Numbered from the stretch's first letter, positions 11,899 through 25,658 are shown. The stretch is DNA of 64,000 nt from Gnetum montanum (GCA_015680685.1 MNCI01015561.1:530418-594417); one strand, 5' to 3'. Notes: generated from the sequence alone by a model not told the origin. Numbers and translations are program-made.

Positions 11899-14800
11899 AT
11901 GACGACTGCTTCTTTTAGAAGGAGAGTTCGCCATGTGGAATCGGAAGGAAGAAGATACGAACGCATCACTTCGTCTGATACAAACGATTTGGATGAAAAT
12001 GATCCTCTTATCAATGGCAGCTCCAACAGGCTTTCCTACGTAAGTGTACACCTATACTTAAAAAAAATGAAGTGTAGAACGTGTGTCCAACGTTCTTAAT
12101 GAAACGCATTGCAGTAATGACCGTCTCGGTCTCAGTTTTGGGTGTTATTATCGGTAAACAAGATTCCGTTAGTTATGAAGCCGTAGATAAGTACAGCTTC
12201 AAAAGAAAATTAGTGTTTGCTTAATCCTCTCTGTTTCAGTTGGGAAAAAAAAGAAAAAAAAACACCCTTCCCCTTAGCATGTCATATTATGTTGTCTGAG
12301 CTTTACGAAAATGCAATGTAATTTAGAGGCAAACCATGCCTATTATTATTTATGTTTTTGGAAGAGCGAAAACATTGACCTAGGAGCAAATAGGGATCAA
12401 AATGTGACTAAGGATATTTGTATCATGTCAGAGCTTAAGCGACATGTGACTGTCAGAATTTTGTATTTCCCTTGTACATCAGGGAGCTGACCCATACAAA
12501 GACATAATTAAGTCCTTGAAAGATACGATGATTTATCGGAAAAGCATTTTGCATTTTAAGAGAATTTTTGGTTTTGTGACTAAATTTTGTTATATTATTT
12601 TCAACAGATCGATGAAGATGATGAATGCTGGAAAGACAAAGGGAAGAACCCTGAACTAGCTTGGAAATGGAATTTCTCTCAAGTGCTTGTTCAGTGGAGC
12701 CATTGCTTCAGTACGTTATTTGGCTGTTCACTTGTGATTGTTGTTCATGTGTTTACACAACTGTTAGCTTACTAGCTCTGAAGTTTTGAAGGATTGTTTT
12801 TAATTTTTTCCTAAGTTTCCAGATATTATGATTATGCAATATATAATAAAATATTAAATTTCCTTGCATTACTTGCATAGTCTCTGCATTGCCACGTTCT
12901 GGTGACATCCTGTATATTTAAAGCAATCACTTTGATGTTTATTGCAGCACATGTTGTGATAGGGTCAAGGTCATGGATTGGGGGTCTTTTGAATCGCTCC
13001 TTAGGCAGACGCAATGGAAATAATGTGAAGTATGTGATTGATCTATCTCCTATACAGGTAGTGATTTTATATGTTTTCTTTCATTAAAAGCAAATTCAAT
13101 TTAGACTAGGCAGGTTGACAGCGCAGTGCCCATAAGGAGCTTTCTTAACTTGTTCTGTTTAGGTATCAGTTGCTTCTTGGCCAAAACATTTGTTTGGAAT
13201 CTTTTAATCTTTCAGTGAGGTTCAAAAAACTGTTTCCGATTTTAAGCAAACATTTATCATACCCATATAAGCAGCGATGGTTGTTTTCAAATTCAAAATG
13301 TATAAGGTAGAGCTTTTAGAGAAAATCGAAAATCTGTTCGTGATGGATTTGATAATCAAAGTAGAAAATAATTAAAAAAAAATATTACTTACGTGACATT
13401 AGGCATTAAATTTTAAAGCTATTGAACTTAAACTATCAGCAATCTTTTGGCAAGATGAAGTTTCTATTGAAAATTTACTAACATAATCTACAACTTTACC
13501 TGTTTTTGGTGAAGTCTGCAGCTGTTCCATGCAAAACAGAGGTCGCTGGACTCAATACATGTATTTGTTTAAATAAAGACGGATTTCTCTGTTGTGATGC
13601 AAAATCATGTTGCATGGAATTAAGGAAGATAGGATGACATTTGGTACTTGCAATTAAGATCATATTTCTTTAAGCAACTTCTTTGGTATATTGGAGCTTC
13701 AGGATGCCTGCTACTATCTCATTTGAAAGTTGTAAAAACGTTGTGATTTTGATGCTGTACATGAATCAACTTTGCTGAAACCTAGTTGTTAAAGATTTAT
13801 CTTATTCACAATATTTTTAAATTCTTATAAATTTTCCAATGTAATTCCATGAGAGTTGAGACCCTTTTCTGAAATGTTTTAAAACACACAGTTGGCGACA
13901 CTGTTAAATTTATTTTAGTGAAAGACAAAATTGTCTACTTTTTGGACCTAGAACATAAGGCGATTAGCCACCAAAAAAACAGTGCCACATGTAAAATTTG
14001 TTAGGTCTTTTATTGTTTTCTCCTTCAAGGTGAATTTTGTTATGGAGATGCGTGTTCTCTTAAACAAATTTATGTTTTGAAGTACATATCTTAGACTTAA
14101 TAATTTCAACGGTTTGATGATAATTGTGAGTATGCAATTAAATTATAAGTCTATTGAGGTAAATTGATAACTTTTGAGTTTCTGACTGTACGTTTGTTGC
14201 TGTCAATCAGTGGTTCATCTTGAAATAGTAACATTTGGATGATATGTCACATTGTAGGAAGAAAGGTTAAGAAAGCTTCAGTCAAGAGTGCAAATTCCAT
14301 TCGATGGTACCAGATCAGATCACCAAGTAAGTTTCATTTTTTTAATGAAACACCGGAAAGTGTGAGTTCTGTTATAGTGCATCTTGAAGCATCAATTCTT
14401 TTCCTTTTAACTAGTGATACCTTACAAACTGCCCTTGATTAAGTTTTAAAAAACGGGTTTCTTTTGTTCTGCTTGAATGCTTTTTTCTAGCAAAGCTTTC
14501 TTTTTTCGAGATGAAAAAAATGACTATTTCCTGTAGATGTTTGCTTTTGGTATTATTAACATTTGAGATGGCTTTCAACTCGACGGTATCAGCATCTCGA
14601 CGGTATCATCAGGTTTAATAAGATTGGCATGTGGCTTTACTTCGGTTATTGTCATTACTGCCAATTTTGGTTCTAAAGATTATTCAAATAGATCTGACAT
14701 GCTGATAGTCAAAGTACCCAAGATATTCTGAAAGTAATTTGTAGATCCCTTTCTAATGGTGCATGACTTTTCAATTAAGAACACGCACTGATTGACTTTG

Positions 14801-17800
14801 TAGAATACTTGTGAATATATCACTTTTGAATGTTTCCTTGAAGAATTTTTAATGTCAGATTTAATTGTAGTAAACTTTGAGCTATGGAGGTGATAAAATT
14901 TCAGTTTCATTATCCTAGCCTTATCCCAATTCCAGTTGCACAGGTTGAAGTAAGTCTGATATTATTTTATGATCCCAGAGGGTCTATGGAGGTGATAAAA
15001 TTTCAGTTTCATTATCCTAGCCTTATCCCAATTCCAGTTGCACAGGTTGAAGTAGGTCTGATATTATTTTGTTGATGTAAATACACTGTAACCATTAAGG
15101 CTTTTGTAATGCAATACAAGTCTGATGTAATGTAACTTCCAAGGGTTGTGTATATATGTACTAGCTGCTCTTATAATTATTTATCCCTTGAAATTGATAT
15201 AAAGTGAAAATGAAAAGATAAAAGATATGGCATTTATACTGTGCCAAATTTACAGTGCCTTGTATAAGCCAGGTTATTTAACGTGAATATCATATCATGT
15301 CACGTTGGCATGAATGGGGCATAATCTGACCTCTTGGTTGTAAATCCCTAAGAACTGGTGATGGGTCTCTGGCTAGGACCTGATATATGGGTTGACATTT
15401 TATTTTTGACATACAGATCATTCTGATGGGATGCTTTGAAAAAGAGACTCGTGGAGCAGGCCACAGTTGCCAAACAACATTTTAGAATTTTATTTTGCTG
15501 TATGGTCATGTTTCAGGACTTTAATTTTCAAACTCATTAACAGTTAAACAATAGGTCCATTTTTTTCAAGTTAGCGATTGTTTAGTTATTCTACTAAATA
15601 TCATGTCAAGCCAATTCTTTACAAATCTATGTTCGGAGAGCTAGAGAGCGCTAATGTGCTTGACGTGTACTGCCCTGTTTGGTTTATGTTTCTTCAATGT
15701 TATCAACTTTTGTAGAATGCTCCACGAATATTATGTGTGATTCCATGCGTGCATGCCCTTTTTGTGTTGAATTGAATTTCAATTGAGCTTTCTAGGTGAG
15801 AATCGATATGCTCTTTCTATGCCATCACAGGCTGCGGCTTAATTTCTGCTAGAAACTCTATGCCACTCATTTTGGAATTTGGTATGCGAAATTAATATAG
15901 CTTACCCATAATTCATATTCAAGGAAGTAGCTTTTTTTTCAAAATTTATGATGCATCAATTTGAAGTGTCATAGGAAAACCAAATTATTTAGGATCCAAG
16001 GGCATAAAGTTTAATGGACAGAGGTAGATATGATGTGTAATAATATTTAGTACGCATTGTAACACAGGAGACTAATGAGCAATGTTGCAAACATCATCTT
16101 TCAACTTGTTGATGCTTAAAATTCATTTTTGGCATCGCGTTTTTGAGGTCATCATGTGAAGAGAAAATTAACCATGATACATTTCTGCTTCTTATAAAGT
16201 GTGAGAGCGAGCTGTATTTTTATCCACTAAGATTATTCTTTAGTAAATGTATTGCAAGGAGAAATAGAAGTAAAGAGCTGGCAGATTGGTATGTTGGTTT
16301 CAATGATGATTGTTTCTATATTCAGAAAGTCTAATGAGAAAAGCTAATTATCATTTTTGTACTATTGTAGCCATGTTTAGTAGTGTAATACTGCTTGATA
16401 AAAACCAATCCAGTGATGGTTGTGCAAGAATGAAATTCGCGTGGTTATTTTTGTTTGTTTATGAATTAAATTCAAAAAATGATCTTTTACTTTTTTTCCT
16501 TTGGAATCATGGAATTCAAGATTCTACCTGACTTTCCTGTTGGCACTGACATCATGAAACCATTATTCTGAAACAATTTCTGTATTCTTTCTCTGCTTGT
16601 ATGTTCTGAAGTTGTCTCTTGTAAACGACAAAATCAGGTTTGAAATTGTATCTTTACATCTTGATGGGCACATTCCTGCTTAGTTTTTCGAGAGTAGGAT
16701 CAGACTTCAACCTTAAATATAATAGCAGTATTACAAACATAATTTTCCATGTGATTGCTAGATTTCCAATTTTTCTTTCTTGATTTCTTGCTTTTTGTTC
16801 ATATTAATTTTTCTTGTTTCAATACTAAAAGTTCTTGTATTTTCCCGGTTCAAGTTTGTTTGGGATACTAACTGAAAGACGTTAAAATTGATTTGAGCAT
16901 TATATTTTTAGAGCTTTTGCTAATATTGTCTGGTAATTTCATTCATATTCAATACATTTTTAAAATAGGAAGCTCTTAGAGCTCTATGGCAAGCAGCATT
17001 TCCTGGTGTTGAATTGCAAGGGCTTGTATCAGATCAGTGGAAAAATATGGGTTGGCAAGGTCCAGATCCATCAACAGATTTTAGGTATGGTCTTCATTTG
17101 ATTGTTTGGTTAGAAGTAGATATTACATGAATGGCATCACTGTAATATCTTTTCTCTTCCTATCTGAGTTCTTGTTTCAGGATTTAACTGAGTCCATATA
17201 TCAAATTAGTGTTGAATTTGGTGTGAAAATTGGCACTTAATTGTATTTGGTTCTATTTGTCATACATTTTTGTGGATCATAAGGACATTTTGCATTTTTA
17301 TCCTAAATCTTTAAAAATATAAATTAAATGTAATTATCTGAACTGAAAAAAAATATCTTCTTGTTTTTGTTTGTCTGTTAACAGGGGTGGTGGATTTATT
17401 TCTCTTGAGAATCTCTTATTTTTCGCAAATATGTTTCCGGTATAATAGAGTGTACAATGTTGGATTTATTTATTCTTGTTTTTGTGTTAATGAATAGTTC
17501 AAATAATAATTGTGTATCTAGGTAGTAACTGCTATACATTACGTTATGCAGAAATCCTTTCATAGATTGTTGTTTAAAGAGGAAGGAAACCGAGCAACAT
17601 GGGAGTATCCGTTTGCTGTTGCAGGCATTAATGTTTCCTTCATGTTAATCCAGATGCTGGATCTATATTCAGGTAATCATTTTGCTTTGGAGAGGACAAA
17701 TTTCATATGTTTCTAAATGGTAATTTGCATTCTTGGTCTGTTTTACTGTCATTTCTTAACTTTGAGGTTGTATTTCAGCTGCGCTTATATGATTACTACA

Positions 17801-19215
17801 GTAAGCTGTTTCTTTTGTTTCTACTATTCTTAAGATAACCGACCCTTCAACTTTTATTCTGAGAAAAGCCAAGTCTATGATACCTTTGCAATAGAAGAGA
17901 TTTGCTGTCTTTATTTTTTACGTGTTGTAGATGACGCCAAATTGTGTATACATGTAGCTTGTCTGTGGTTAAGTGGATACGAGGTTCAGCAAAAATTTCC
18001 TTGATTTTCACGATGTTTAAAAGCTTTTTAATATCGAGTCCTTGATGGAACGAGTATTGGTATTGTAACAAGTACTTTCTAACATCCTACAGATAATATG
18101 AAAATCCAGTTTACTGTTCGAATTCTGCTTATCCGTAATATAACTTAATATTTACTTGACTTTACACGATCATACGTATTTCATTGCTTAAATGGGCATC
18201 ATGCGTTACTTCTGATTTGTATATAATCCCGTTATCAATACATGATTTCTGATTCCTCGCTATCTTATCTTTGGTCAACCTCTGAGGCTCTCATTGTACC
18301 TGAATACTAAACCTCTTTGTACAACCATAATCTTTGCTTTCCTTAATACATGCTCTACTAATTTGCAAGGGTATATTTTTTATATATTCTCCTATTTGTG
18401 CAATCTGTTGATTCTTTTTTTAACATCTTGGTTCATACTAAACAGTTCTTGCGCGTTGTAGCATTTGTAGCTCCACCCACCGTTAGTTGTCAGGTTTATA
18501 ATCTATTTTCCATTAGTTGAATTTGCTGTATTTGTAAGTTGAATTATAAGTTTGTTTTTCATATTCATTTCCACTCCACATTTTGTTACATTTGCTTGCT
18601 ATGTGGTGGTTTTGTTTGACTATATAATGTGCTCCTACAACAAAATAATAGATGGCTTGCTCTCAGTCTGTTTACGTTAGAATCCAGTTATGGTTATTCT
18701 CTTCCTAGATGTGTTGACTTACATCAGGTCTTCCTTTGTCAGATAAGCCTAGAACCCAGTCCGCGATCAATTTTCTGAGGATTCTTGAAGGTATTTTTTC
18801 AGAACGAATTTTGTGTATCAAAGAAACTTTTACGAATATTAGCTATCTTTTGCTGTTATCTGAATAGTTTATTTTGGACTTATGTGCATGACTTTTTATG
18901 ACACTGAAATTGCAGTAGACGAAATGGCTTTTGATCTACTCTATTGTGTGGCATTTGAGATGATTGATGCACAATGGTTAGCCATGAGAGCTTCATATAT
19001 GGAGTTCAACGTAGGTGTAGAGTTGTGAATTTTTTTAAAAAAAATTTACATGGCTACTAGATATTCGATCTCATGAAATGTTTTCATGGTTATATTTTAC
19101 CTTTTACTAGGAGGTAATGAAAGCAGCAAAGTCGCAACTAGAAAGAGAGCTTTCCCTCGAAGATGTAAACCGTATCCAGGATCTACCGGCGTACAATTTG
19201 CTGTTTCAATCATAA
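11899..19215 (+). CDS. ELMO domain-containing protein (ELMOD type)
   Basis: Ten coding exons by GT-AG signals: 11899-12039, 12608-12710, 12948-13057, 14258-14326, 16969-17084, 17385-17439, 17552-17672, 18743-18790, 18916-19010 and 19111-19215. They sum to 963 nt, 320 aa plus stop, and every phase fits. The N-terminus is basic and polar (MTTASFRRRVRHVESEGRRY). The ELMO domain spans roughly residues 115-290, with landmarks EERLRKLQSRVQIPFDGTRS, ALRALWQAAFPG, WKNMGWQGPDPSTDFRGGGF, SLENLLFFA and AVAGINVSFML. The C-terminal exon reads LERELSLEDVNRIQDLPAYN. Length and motif order match plant ELMOD proteins. Animal ELMODs act as GAPs for ARL/ARF GTPases, and Arabidopsis relatives set pollen aperture number; substrate and role here are inferred. 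Donor 6 (GTATAA) is weak. The ATG was chosen because it directly follows a good acceptor and gives the expected length. No frame damage was seen. Confidence 0.93.
14882..15072 (+). repeat. 102-bp tandem duplication in ELMO intron 4
   Basis: Two nearly identical copies start at 14882 and 14984. Each holds an ATG frame reading MEVIKFQFHYPSLIPIPVAQ, followed by a donor-like GAAGTAAGT (copy 1) or GAAGTAGGT (copy 2). It may be a duplicated cryptic exon or chance; it is not part of the ELMO reading frame. Confidence 0.7.
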
Positions 19216-20059
19216 CCATTTCTTTTTTATTAGCGAAAGAGTGAAGGCTTGTTCGGGTTCTGCATTAAATGAGGCATGCATTAAATATTTTTTTAGTTTA
19301 AATTAATGCAGGATTGCCTGAAATGTGCGCCTACCCTTCCATTGCACAAGGCACTTACCAAGTGTACCATATATGTATCAACTAAATTTCCACAAAAGAA
19401 AAGAAACTGTAAATTCCATGTTCATGTCTGTTTTCCAGCGGATTGATAATCAGAGAAATAAACGTTTATCACCGACAGCTGAGGAGCACGGATTCTGTCC
19501 GTGCCTCAGCGTTGTAGAAGCAATCGCCAGCCAATTAGAATTGGCCTTCTCTAATCGTCATATGGAGCTCATTAGCTCAATGTTTAATACAAAGCGGGAA
19601 GATATTTGAGGAGAAATGTCATGGGCTTGATAACTGCGATTCAACGTCGTTCATGAGATAAATTTTCGCAACTTGATTTACAGGTGCTTTGGAAAAAAAA
19701 AACACCTGCAATTTTGCACTCTTTTGTTATTTGCAATTGAATGAATGCATTTAATTAAGTGCATTTTGACGGCTGAACTTGTCGAATTATGCCAGTTTGA
19801 AAAATTCCCTTTAAACAGATTTAAGTTAAACCTTTGAAGGAGGATTTAATGTGAGGTGCTTTCTTAGATGATTCTAATGTGGTATTTGTTGAACGATGCG
19901 TTCTAGGTTCAAACCACAATTGTTTTTTAAATAAATAATATGTTATAAAAATACATGTTTTAAAGAACTCTCTTGGTTCATGAAGTTCTTGTGAGGTTTT
20001 CATGTGATGTTCTTGCTGGTTATAATGAATGATTGGTTGTAAGGTTAAATTTGGTTTTT
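19216..20059 (+). other. Probable ELMO 3' UTR and downstream spacer
   Basis: Follows the stop codon. An open frame at 19325-19609 has no recognisable domain and is probably untranslated. An AT-rich stretch with AATGAATGCATTTAATTAAG near 19740 could hold the polyadenylation region. Beyond it I see only AT-rich spacer. Confidence 0.4.
19478..19510 (+). other. GC-rich hairpin in the putative 3' UTR
   Basis: GCTGAGGAGCACGGA pairs with TCCGTGCCTCAGC across a five-base loop, with a 2-nt bulge, giving a 13-bp stem. It stands out in an otherwise AT-rich region. Confidence 0.6.
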
Positions 20060-20400
20060 TTTTAAAAATAATATCTTGCATTTTTGGCTCTTTTTCGAGA
20101 AAGTATTACATTGTATTATAACATGCCTCCAAGGTAGTACTTAGGGGGTTGGTACTAGATTTTGAACTTGTACCTTTAGAGTGCAAAGTGTGTGAGCTAC
20201 AACTCTTGGTTGTATGGTTGAATCACAATGATTTATTTTCTAAATAATATCTTGTATTTTTAGCTCTTTTCAAGAAAGTTCTCAATTGTGCTATATATAC
20301 TTGGAACATACCTGCAAAATAGTATCGAGGGTGTTAGTACTAGAATTCGAACTTGTACCTTCAAAGTGCAAAGTGTGTGAGCCAACTATCAAAGTTGTAG
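20060..20400 (+). repeat. Diverged tandem duplication, about 180-bp unit
   Basis: Two copies share AATAATATCTTG(C/T)ATTTTT, AGTACTAGA/GGTACTAGA, AACTTGTACCTT and GTGCAAAGTGTGTGAGC. Each keeps the same order with substitutions. Confidence 0.7.
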
Positions 20401-21779
20401 CTATTGCTCTATATTTGTCACTTATACAGATTGCAAATTATGTATATACATATATATACATGTATTATTCTCTATATGAAATTGAAAATGAAAATGAGAT
20501 TTTATTACCTTTCAAGACCCAAGGATTTGTTGGACATATATTATAGTGGTATCATGATAATTAAATATCTAATCATCTAAGTTTCTAATAACACTAGATT
20601 TAACAAGATGGGATTGTATAGACCTTTTAATGCAAATATTATATTAATAAAAGAAAAAGTACCTCTATGGAAGTGTCTCTACTATGACTTAACTACCATG
20701 TATGCCCATGCATGGTAACATGTATCATGCATGCATCATTATCCACAATCAATGTTGAAATCTCTAAAAAATTCTAAGTATCTCTTTGTACCAATAGTTA
20801 TAAAGTGGAAAATGGATTTGAACCTTCACCCTCTCACTTAAGATTCCAAATGCATACCATTGGTTTATTTGGTTGATTGGGAATAAAATCATTTTTTATT
20901 TTATTTAAACAAGTGTTACTAGGTCCTATCCTTACATGTTAGTGGGCCTAAGTTGGCTAACATGCAAGGGTGGAACCCAACAACATGTAAGCATGGCTAA
21001 TGATGGTCATTCAAGATGCATGAGGTGGCACAATGGATATATATGGTAATTAAGGTACAATTGAGACACTTCCTATAACTAATTGGCCAAATAGCCCACC
21101 AAAAAATGTCACCATGGATAGGCAAAAATAAAAAAAGATTAGAAGATACAAAAACAACCTTAAAAAGGTCGATGGGTTATGGTTATGGTATCAAAACAGA
21201 GATAAATAACTGCAAACATGTCATTGTATAGATGGTTTTGAAGGTGGTTAGGTGATGTTGAGTGATTGAGAGCTAGCTCTTGTGGCATTGGAAGAGTTTT
21301 GATCTAGTTGAAGCTATGGGGTTGAGAATGTCATCAACCTATAGAGGGGTTGATTGTAGAGCCCAACACTTTCGATAAAGTTTTAAAGCACAACCTACTA
21401 GTTGTTTGGGGAAGAGAAAGCAGCTATAGACTACGACCTCTTGTGACTCATAGTTGCCTACCTAACCTTTGTAAACATAAAAAATGACTCCAAAAAGAAA
21501 GCTAAATACAATTATTTAACTCTTATGACTACTAAAGACACCGAGGATGTAGAATAAATTAAATAAGTAGATTGATATCCTCATCATCTTTCTTACCCTT
21601 AAAAAAGAACAATTGGACTTAAGTGAGTTTCACTTTTGGAATGGTACCAAGCCCTCATATACTCAAATTGTTTTCATGAATACAATGTGCACTCTCAAGC
21701 TTCTCATTGCTTCAATGAATTAGGTACTTATGTCTCTTTCTCCCTCTTATTTCAACAATCTCTCTTACTTGTAGAATAA
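20401..21779. other. Intergenic DNA, possible old LTR debris
   Basis: No gene seen. TGGTATCAAAACAGAG at about 21187 and TGGTATCATGATAA at about 20549 resemble the initiator-Met PBS (TGGTATCAGAGC type) of many plant LTR elements, but no LTR could be delimited beside either. Confidence 0.35.
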
Positions 21780-23972
21780 TTGGCTTTCGAGACATGCTTG
21801 AAGTGGCACTTTCAATTGCATCTTTAAGAACCTCCTTGTTGTCCTCCAAGTCAGATGCAAGTACCTTTCCATGTTAGAAATCCAAATCTAAAACATTAAA
21901 AAAAATGTAAATCATTAGGGATATGAAGTTCATATGGATCATCATTTATCTTGGCCTTGATTTGAAATGGACAAATTCTCCTTGACTTGAGCTTGAAGTA
22001 GTTCACATTCCTCAGTTTCTTCTTGCTCAAATGAAGCCAAACATAGTCACCAATTTTAAAATTCATCTTTCTCTTGCCTAAATTCTTAATAGTAGCAGTC
22101 TCTTTTACCTTGTTTTCAAGCTTTGCATTTACTTGCTAATGTAAGTCTTACATACTTTGCATAAAATCTGAACTAACATGAATGTAACTATCAAATTTCT
22201 TAAGTCATCCACCATTTTAGGAGAATAGCCATAATTCACCATGAATAAACTTTTACTAGTGTTGGAATAATAAAAGGTGTTATAGCTAAATTTAGCATGA
22301 GCCAAAATATTTTCCCACCTATTTGATTGCTCTTCACAAAGACATAGAATTTTTAGCAATGATTTATTCAAAACCTTTGTTTGTCCATCACTTTGTAGAT
22401 GATAGGCACTTGAAAATGACAACTTGGTACTTAGCAATTTCCGCGATGATCTCCAAAAGTGACTTATAGATCTCACATCTCTATCACTCATAAAAGGAAA
22501 TTCCATGTAGTGTAACAAGATGCTAGAAAAAGAAATAAGCTACATGAGGTGCATCATTGCTTATTTTATAAGGAATGAAATGTGTCATTTTGGAAAATCT
22601 ATTCATTATAGCAAAAATAGAATCATATCCAAATTGTGTCTTTAGAATGCCACATAAAATCCATAGAAATACTATCCTATGGAGCATTAGGAAGAGGATA
22701 AGGGTAAATAGTGAGCAACAATATCTTTTCCATCTTTAAATTTTTGATAATCATGACACTCCTTAACAAATTTATTAACATCATTTTGCATACTTGGCCA
22801 AAGGTAGCTTTTTGGAACAAGCTCATAGGTCTTTATCTTACCCATATGTCTAACTATATCATAAGTATGCTTCTCATGCAAAATCTTTGACATGAAATCA
22901 CAATTTGGCACACATATTTTGCCATTCTTGAAGAGAAGTCCATGCTGTAGATGATATTCTCTTCACTTATCTAGTATACTAAGTAATGAAGCGTTGAGAT
23001 CCTTCCAAATTTCAACAAAATTAGAATCAATTGAATACAAAGAAGTAAAGACCTTAAGTCCCTCTACATGTGCACATGAATGATCCATCACATGAATCCT
23101 AGAAAGGGCATTGGTTATCACATTACTTTTCCAACTTCTATGCTTTAGCACAAAGTGAAGTTCTTAGAGTTGCTCTACCAATTTCATATTCTTGGCACTT
23201 AACTTTTTTTATGAATTCAAGAATTGCAATGCCTTGTGATTAGTTAAAAGCAAAAATTCACTTCTTAACAAACAATGTCTCCAATGTTTAATAGTCTGAA
23301 GCATATCATACAACTCCTTTACATAGATACTATACCTTGGTTTTAATTCATTTTTCTTCTTTGAGAAAAATGCAATGGGCTTACCTTCATGGGATAAAAT
23401 ACCACTAATCATAAGTCCACTTGCATTCAACTCCACTTTAAATAGCTTAGCAAATATTGGAATATCAAGCACTAGAGTATTATAAATTTGTGCCTTTAAG
23501 ACTTAAAATGATTTCTCTTGCACACCACCCCACACAAAATCTATTTCTTTAAATAAGAAAGCATTGGTCATGAAATAGAGTTGAAATATCTAAAATCTCC
23601 TATAAAAAATAGTATCCCAAGAAAAGATCTTAACTCTCTAACACTCTTTCAACTGAGTATAATCTAATTTGGAGAACACTTTTCTCAAATGTTATACATG
23701 TTCATCCTCATTGGAATCATAAACTAGGATATTATAAAAAAAATACAATGTAACATTTACCAATTAATTCTCTCAACACATCATGCATTAACTTCATAAA
23801 AGTAGCAGGGGCATTGTTTAGCCCAAATGGCATGACTAACCACTCATAAAAATTATAAGGAGTTTTGAAAGTGATTTTTCACTCATTCCTATTTCTAATC
23901 CTTATTTAATGGTAACACTTTTCAAGTCTATCTTGGAAATGATTTTAACATTAGCAAGAACATTAAGAATGT
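21780..23972 (-). pseudogene. Chromovirus-type Ty3/gypsy pol fragment (RT, RNase H, integrase)
   Basis: Decayed pol on the minus strand. RT remains near 23900-23770 (FGLNNAPATFMKLMHDVLRE). RNase H follows at 23472-23209 (VELNASGLMISGILSHEGKP, YSIYVKELYDML, WRHCLL), ending VLKHRSWKSNVITNALSR near 23150. The integrase zinc region is at 22911-22687 (HMGKIKTYELV, YLWPSMQNDVNKFV, CHDYQK). The catalytic core is at 22518-22129 (SDRDVRSISHFW, SSAYHLQSDGQTKVLNKSLL, SYNTFYYSNTSKSLF). A C-terminal part at about 22080-21900 reads FKIGDYVWLHLSKKKLRN. There are stops between all blocks. No chromodomain was recognised. An A2 LTR begins at 23973. Confidence 0.85.
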
Positions 23973-25639
23973 TGATGAGTGTCATCATGTCACCATGTGT
24001 CGATGGGAATGCATCGACGCATGGTGACATTTATGGATGTTAACAGAAGCGAAGCCTATATAAATGTGTGCACCAACTGCATTTATGACATGTTAAGTTC
24101 ATAGTGTAGTGAAGCTCTGGTAGTTTTCTTTCCTTAGAGTTAGAATATTTTCCTCTCAGTGCTTCTAGTGTGAATTGAAGAGATTATATGACTCTTTATT
24201 CAAGTGTCATGTACTTGGATACTAGCGTGAACAACAATAAAGATGAGATTTTTGACATTCATTGCAACACTTGAATAGTTTAACCTTTCTTATTCGCACT
24301 TTGTTTTTAATGCACTTTAAATTCCTTGTCTTAAGTAATTAATGCATTTAACCATGAACACATGAGTATGACCACTTTGAGCATAATGTATAACCCTTGG
24401 TAATCCCAATAGTGGCCATTTGGTATACCTAGTGATCATCACTTAGTAACCTAGGAGCATTAATACTAGTTTAGGATATGTACAGTAAGGGGAAATAACT
24501 ATTTATGTTAGGATAGTTAGTCACTAAAATAGATGAGTAGTTGATGAGTGGCGAGATACCCCTACACTCAGCCATACGAATATGAGCGTAACACGCACGA
24601 TCTGGTCGAACTCTGTAGACTAAGTGCCTACATGCCCATGGAACACTTAGGGTTAATCATTCGTTGTCTTCCCAAACTTACTTGTAGTTTTCACGGTGTG
24701 TGGTTAAGTAAGTCTGAGGTATATGATTTTTATAGCTTTTTATGTTTTTGTCTCCTATGCTAACAAGGTGAAGGGTTGAGAAACTAATTACTAACTCTAA
24801 CTAATGAACTAAGTCTAAATTACCTAGCGTCAACATCCGTTCCCACTTACCGTACACACCCTGAACCGATGCAACCGTGGCTACCAAACGCTAGCCGTTG
24901 TTGGGATCACCACGCGTAATGCACGTGCTCAAAGCGATTGTACTGAGGCACTTAACTAGGAGAGAAGGGTTGAGAGAGAGTAATAAATAATAGATAATAA
25001 ATAACAAGTAATAAATAACAGTAAATAAAATCCTAATTAGCCTATTCCATACACTGCAAGGTTTATCCAAGAAGCTCATCTTTATTGCCGTACACAAACT
25101 TATGATCAGGTACAATGTTTGCTCGAATAAAGATTCGTTCACTTTAGGACTCCTACTATGGGCACATGGAAAATATTCTATCTCTGGAGTGATCAATCTA
25201 CCAAAATTTCCCTACTATCTAGCCTAGGATGAGGAAACAAGGGAGAGCCACCTCTTATTTATAGATATGACGGTGCACTACGATATTGTGTATGCGATAT
25301 CGCGGGGAAGGATGCAATATCGTGACGACCACGATATCGCGGCCCATGCGATATCGCATCCCATCAGTAGTTAATTAGTCCATCATTAAATCCTTGTTCA
25401 TTTCATCATGCACTTAGGATAAAAATACATAAAAATAGATACTATAAGCCTTAGCTCACATTTAACCATATGCACAAATAGCACAAGTGTGAATTAGGAA
25501 GACAACAATCACATGACCCCTTGACTCACAATTTTTGACTATGGAAAACTTAGGAACTAAGTTTACATAATTTGACTAGATTGCTAGTATATGCTTGTGA
25601 TTCATATGGTTGGATGTAGGGTATACTCATTGCTCATCA
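23973..25639 (+). mobile_element. 5' LTR, Athila-like A2, interrupted by a solo A1 LTR
   Basis: Starts TGATGAGTGTCATC and ends GCTCATCA, directly before a PBS-like sequence. A U3 array of TCGATG/GCATCGACGC palindromes (23985-24030) precedes the TATA box CCTATATAAATG (24055-24066). Removing the inserted LTR and one target copy leaves about 837 bp. The terminal 100 bp (25540-25639) is the reverse complement of the A2 end at 3529. The element body is lost after about 165 bp. Confidence 0.7.
24537..25371 (-). mobile_element. Solo LTR, Athila-like A1, with 5-bp target duplication GTAGT
   Basis: The LTR is 24542-25366 (825 bp, TGATGAG...CCCATCA), flanked by GTAGT at 24537-24541 and 25367-25371. 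Read in element orientation, U3 holds GCGATATCGC-type palindromes (25360-25281), then TATA CTATAAATAAG (25263-25253). U5 matches 2481 onward. Intact duplication and no internal region indicate LTR-LTR recombination after insertion into the A2 LTR. Confidence 0.9.
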
Positions 25640-25640
25640 T

Positions 25641-25658
25641 TAGCACTATTGTTGGGAA
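25641..25658 (+). other. Decayed primer-binding site of the A2 element
   Basis: TAGCACTATTGTTGGGAA is a mutated TGGCGCCGTTGCTGGGGA-type site, one base after the LTR end. Confidence 0.55.

Noticed and set aside
14578-14612. CTCGACGGTATCA twice, resembling a cloning-vector polylinker
   Set aside because: Only 12-13 bp match and the flanks do not continue as vector; best read as a short local duplication.
19325-19609. 94-aa ORF after the ELMO stop
   Set aside because: No domain, poor start context, and placed where the 3' UTR should be.
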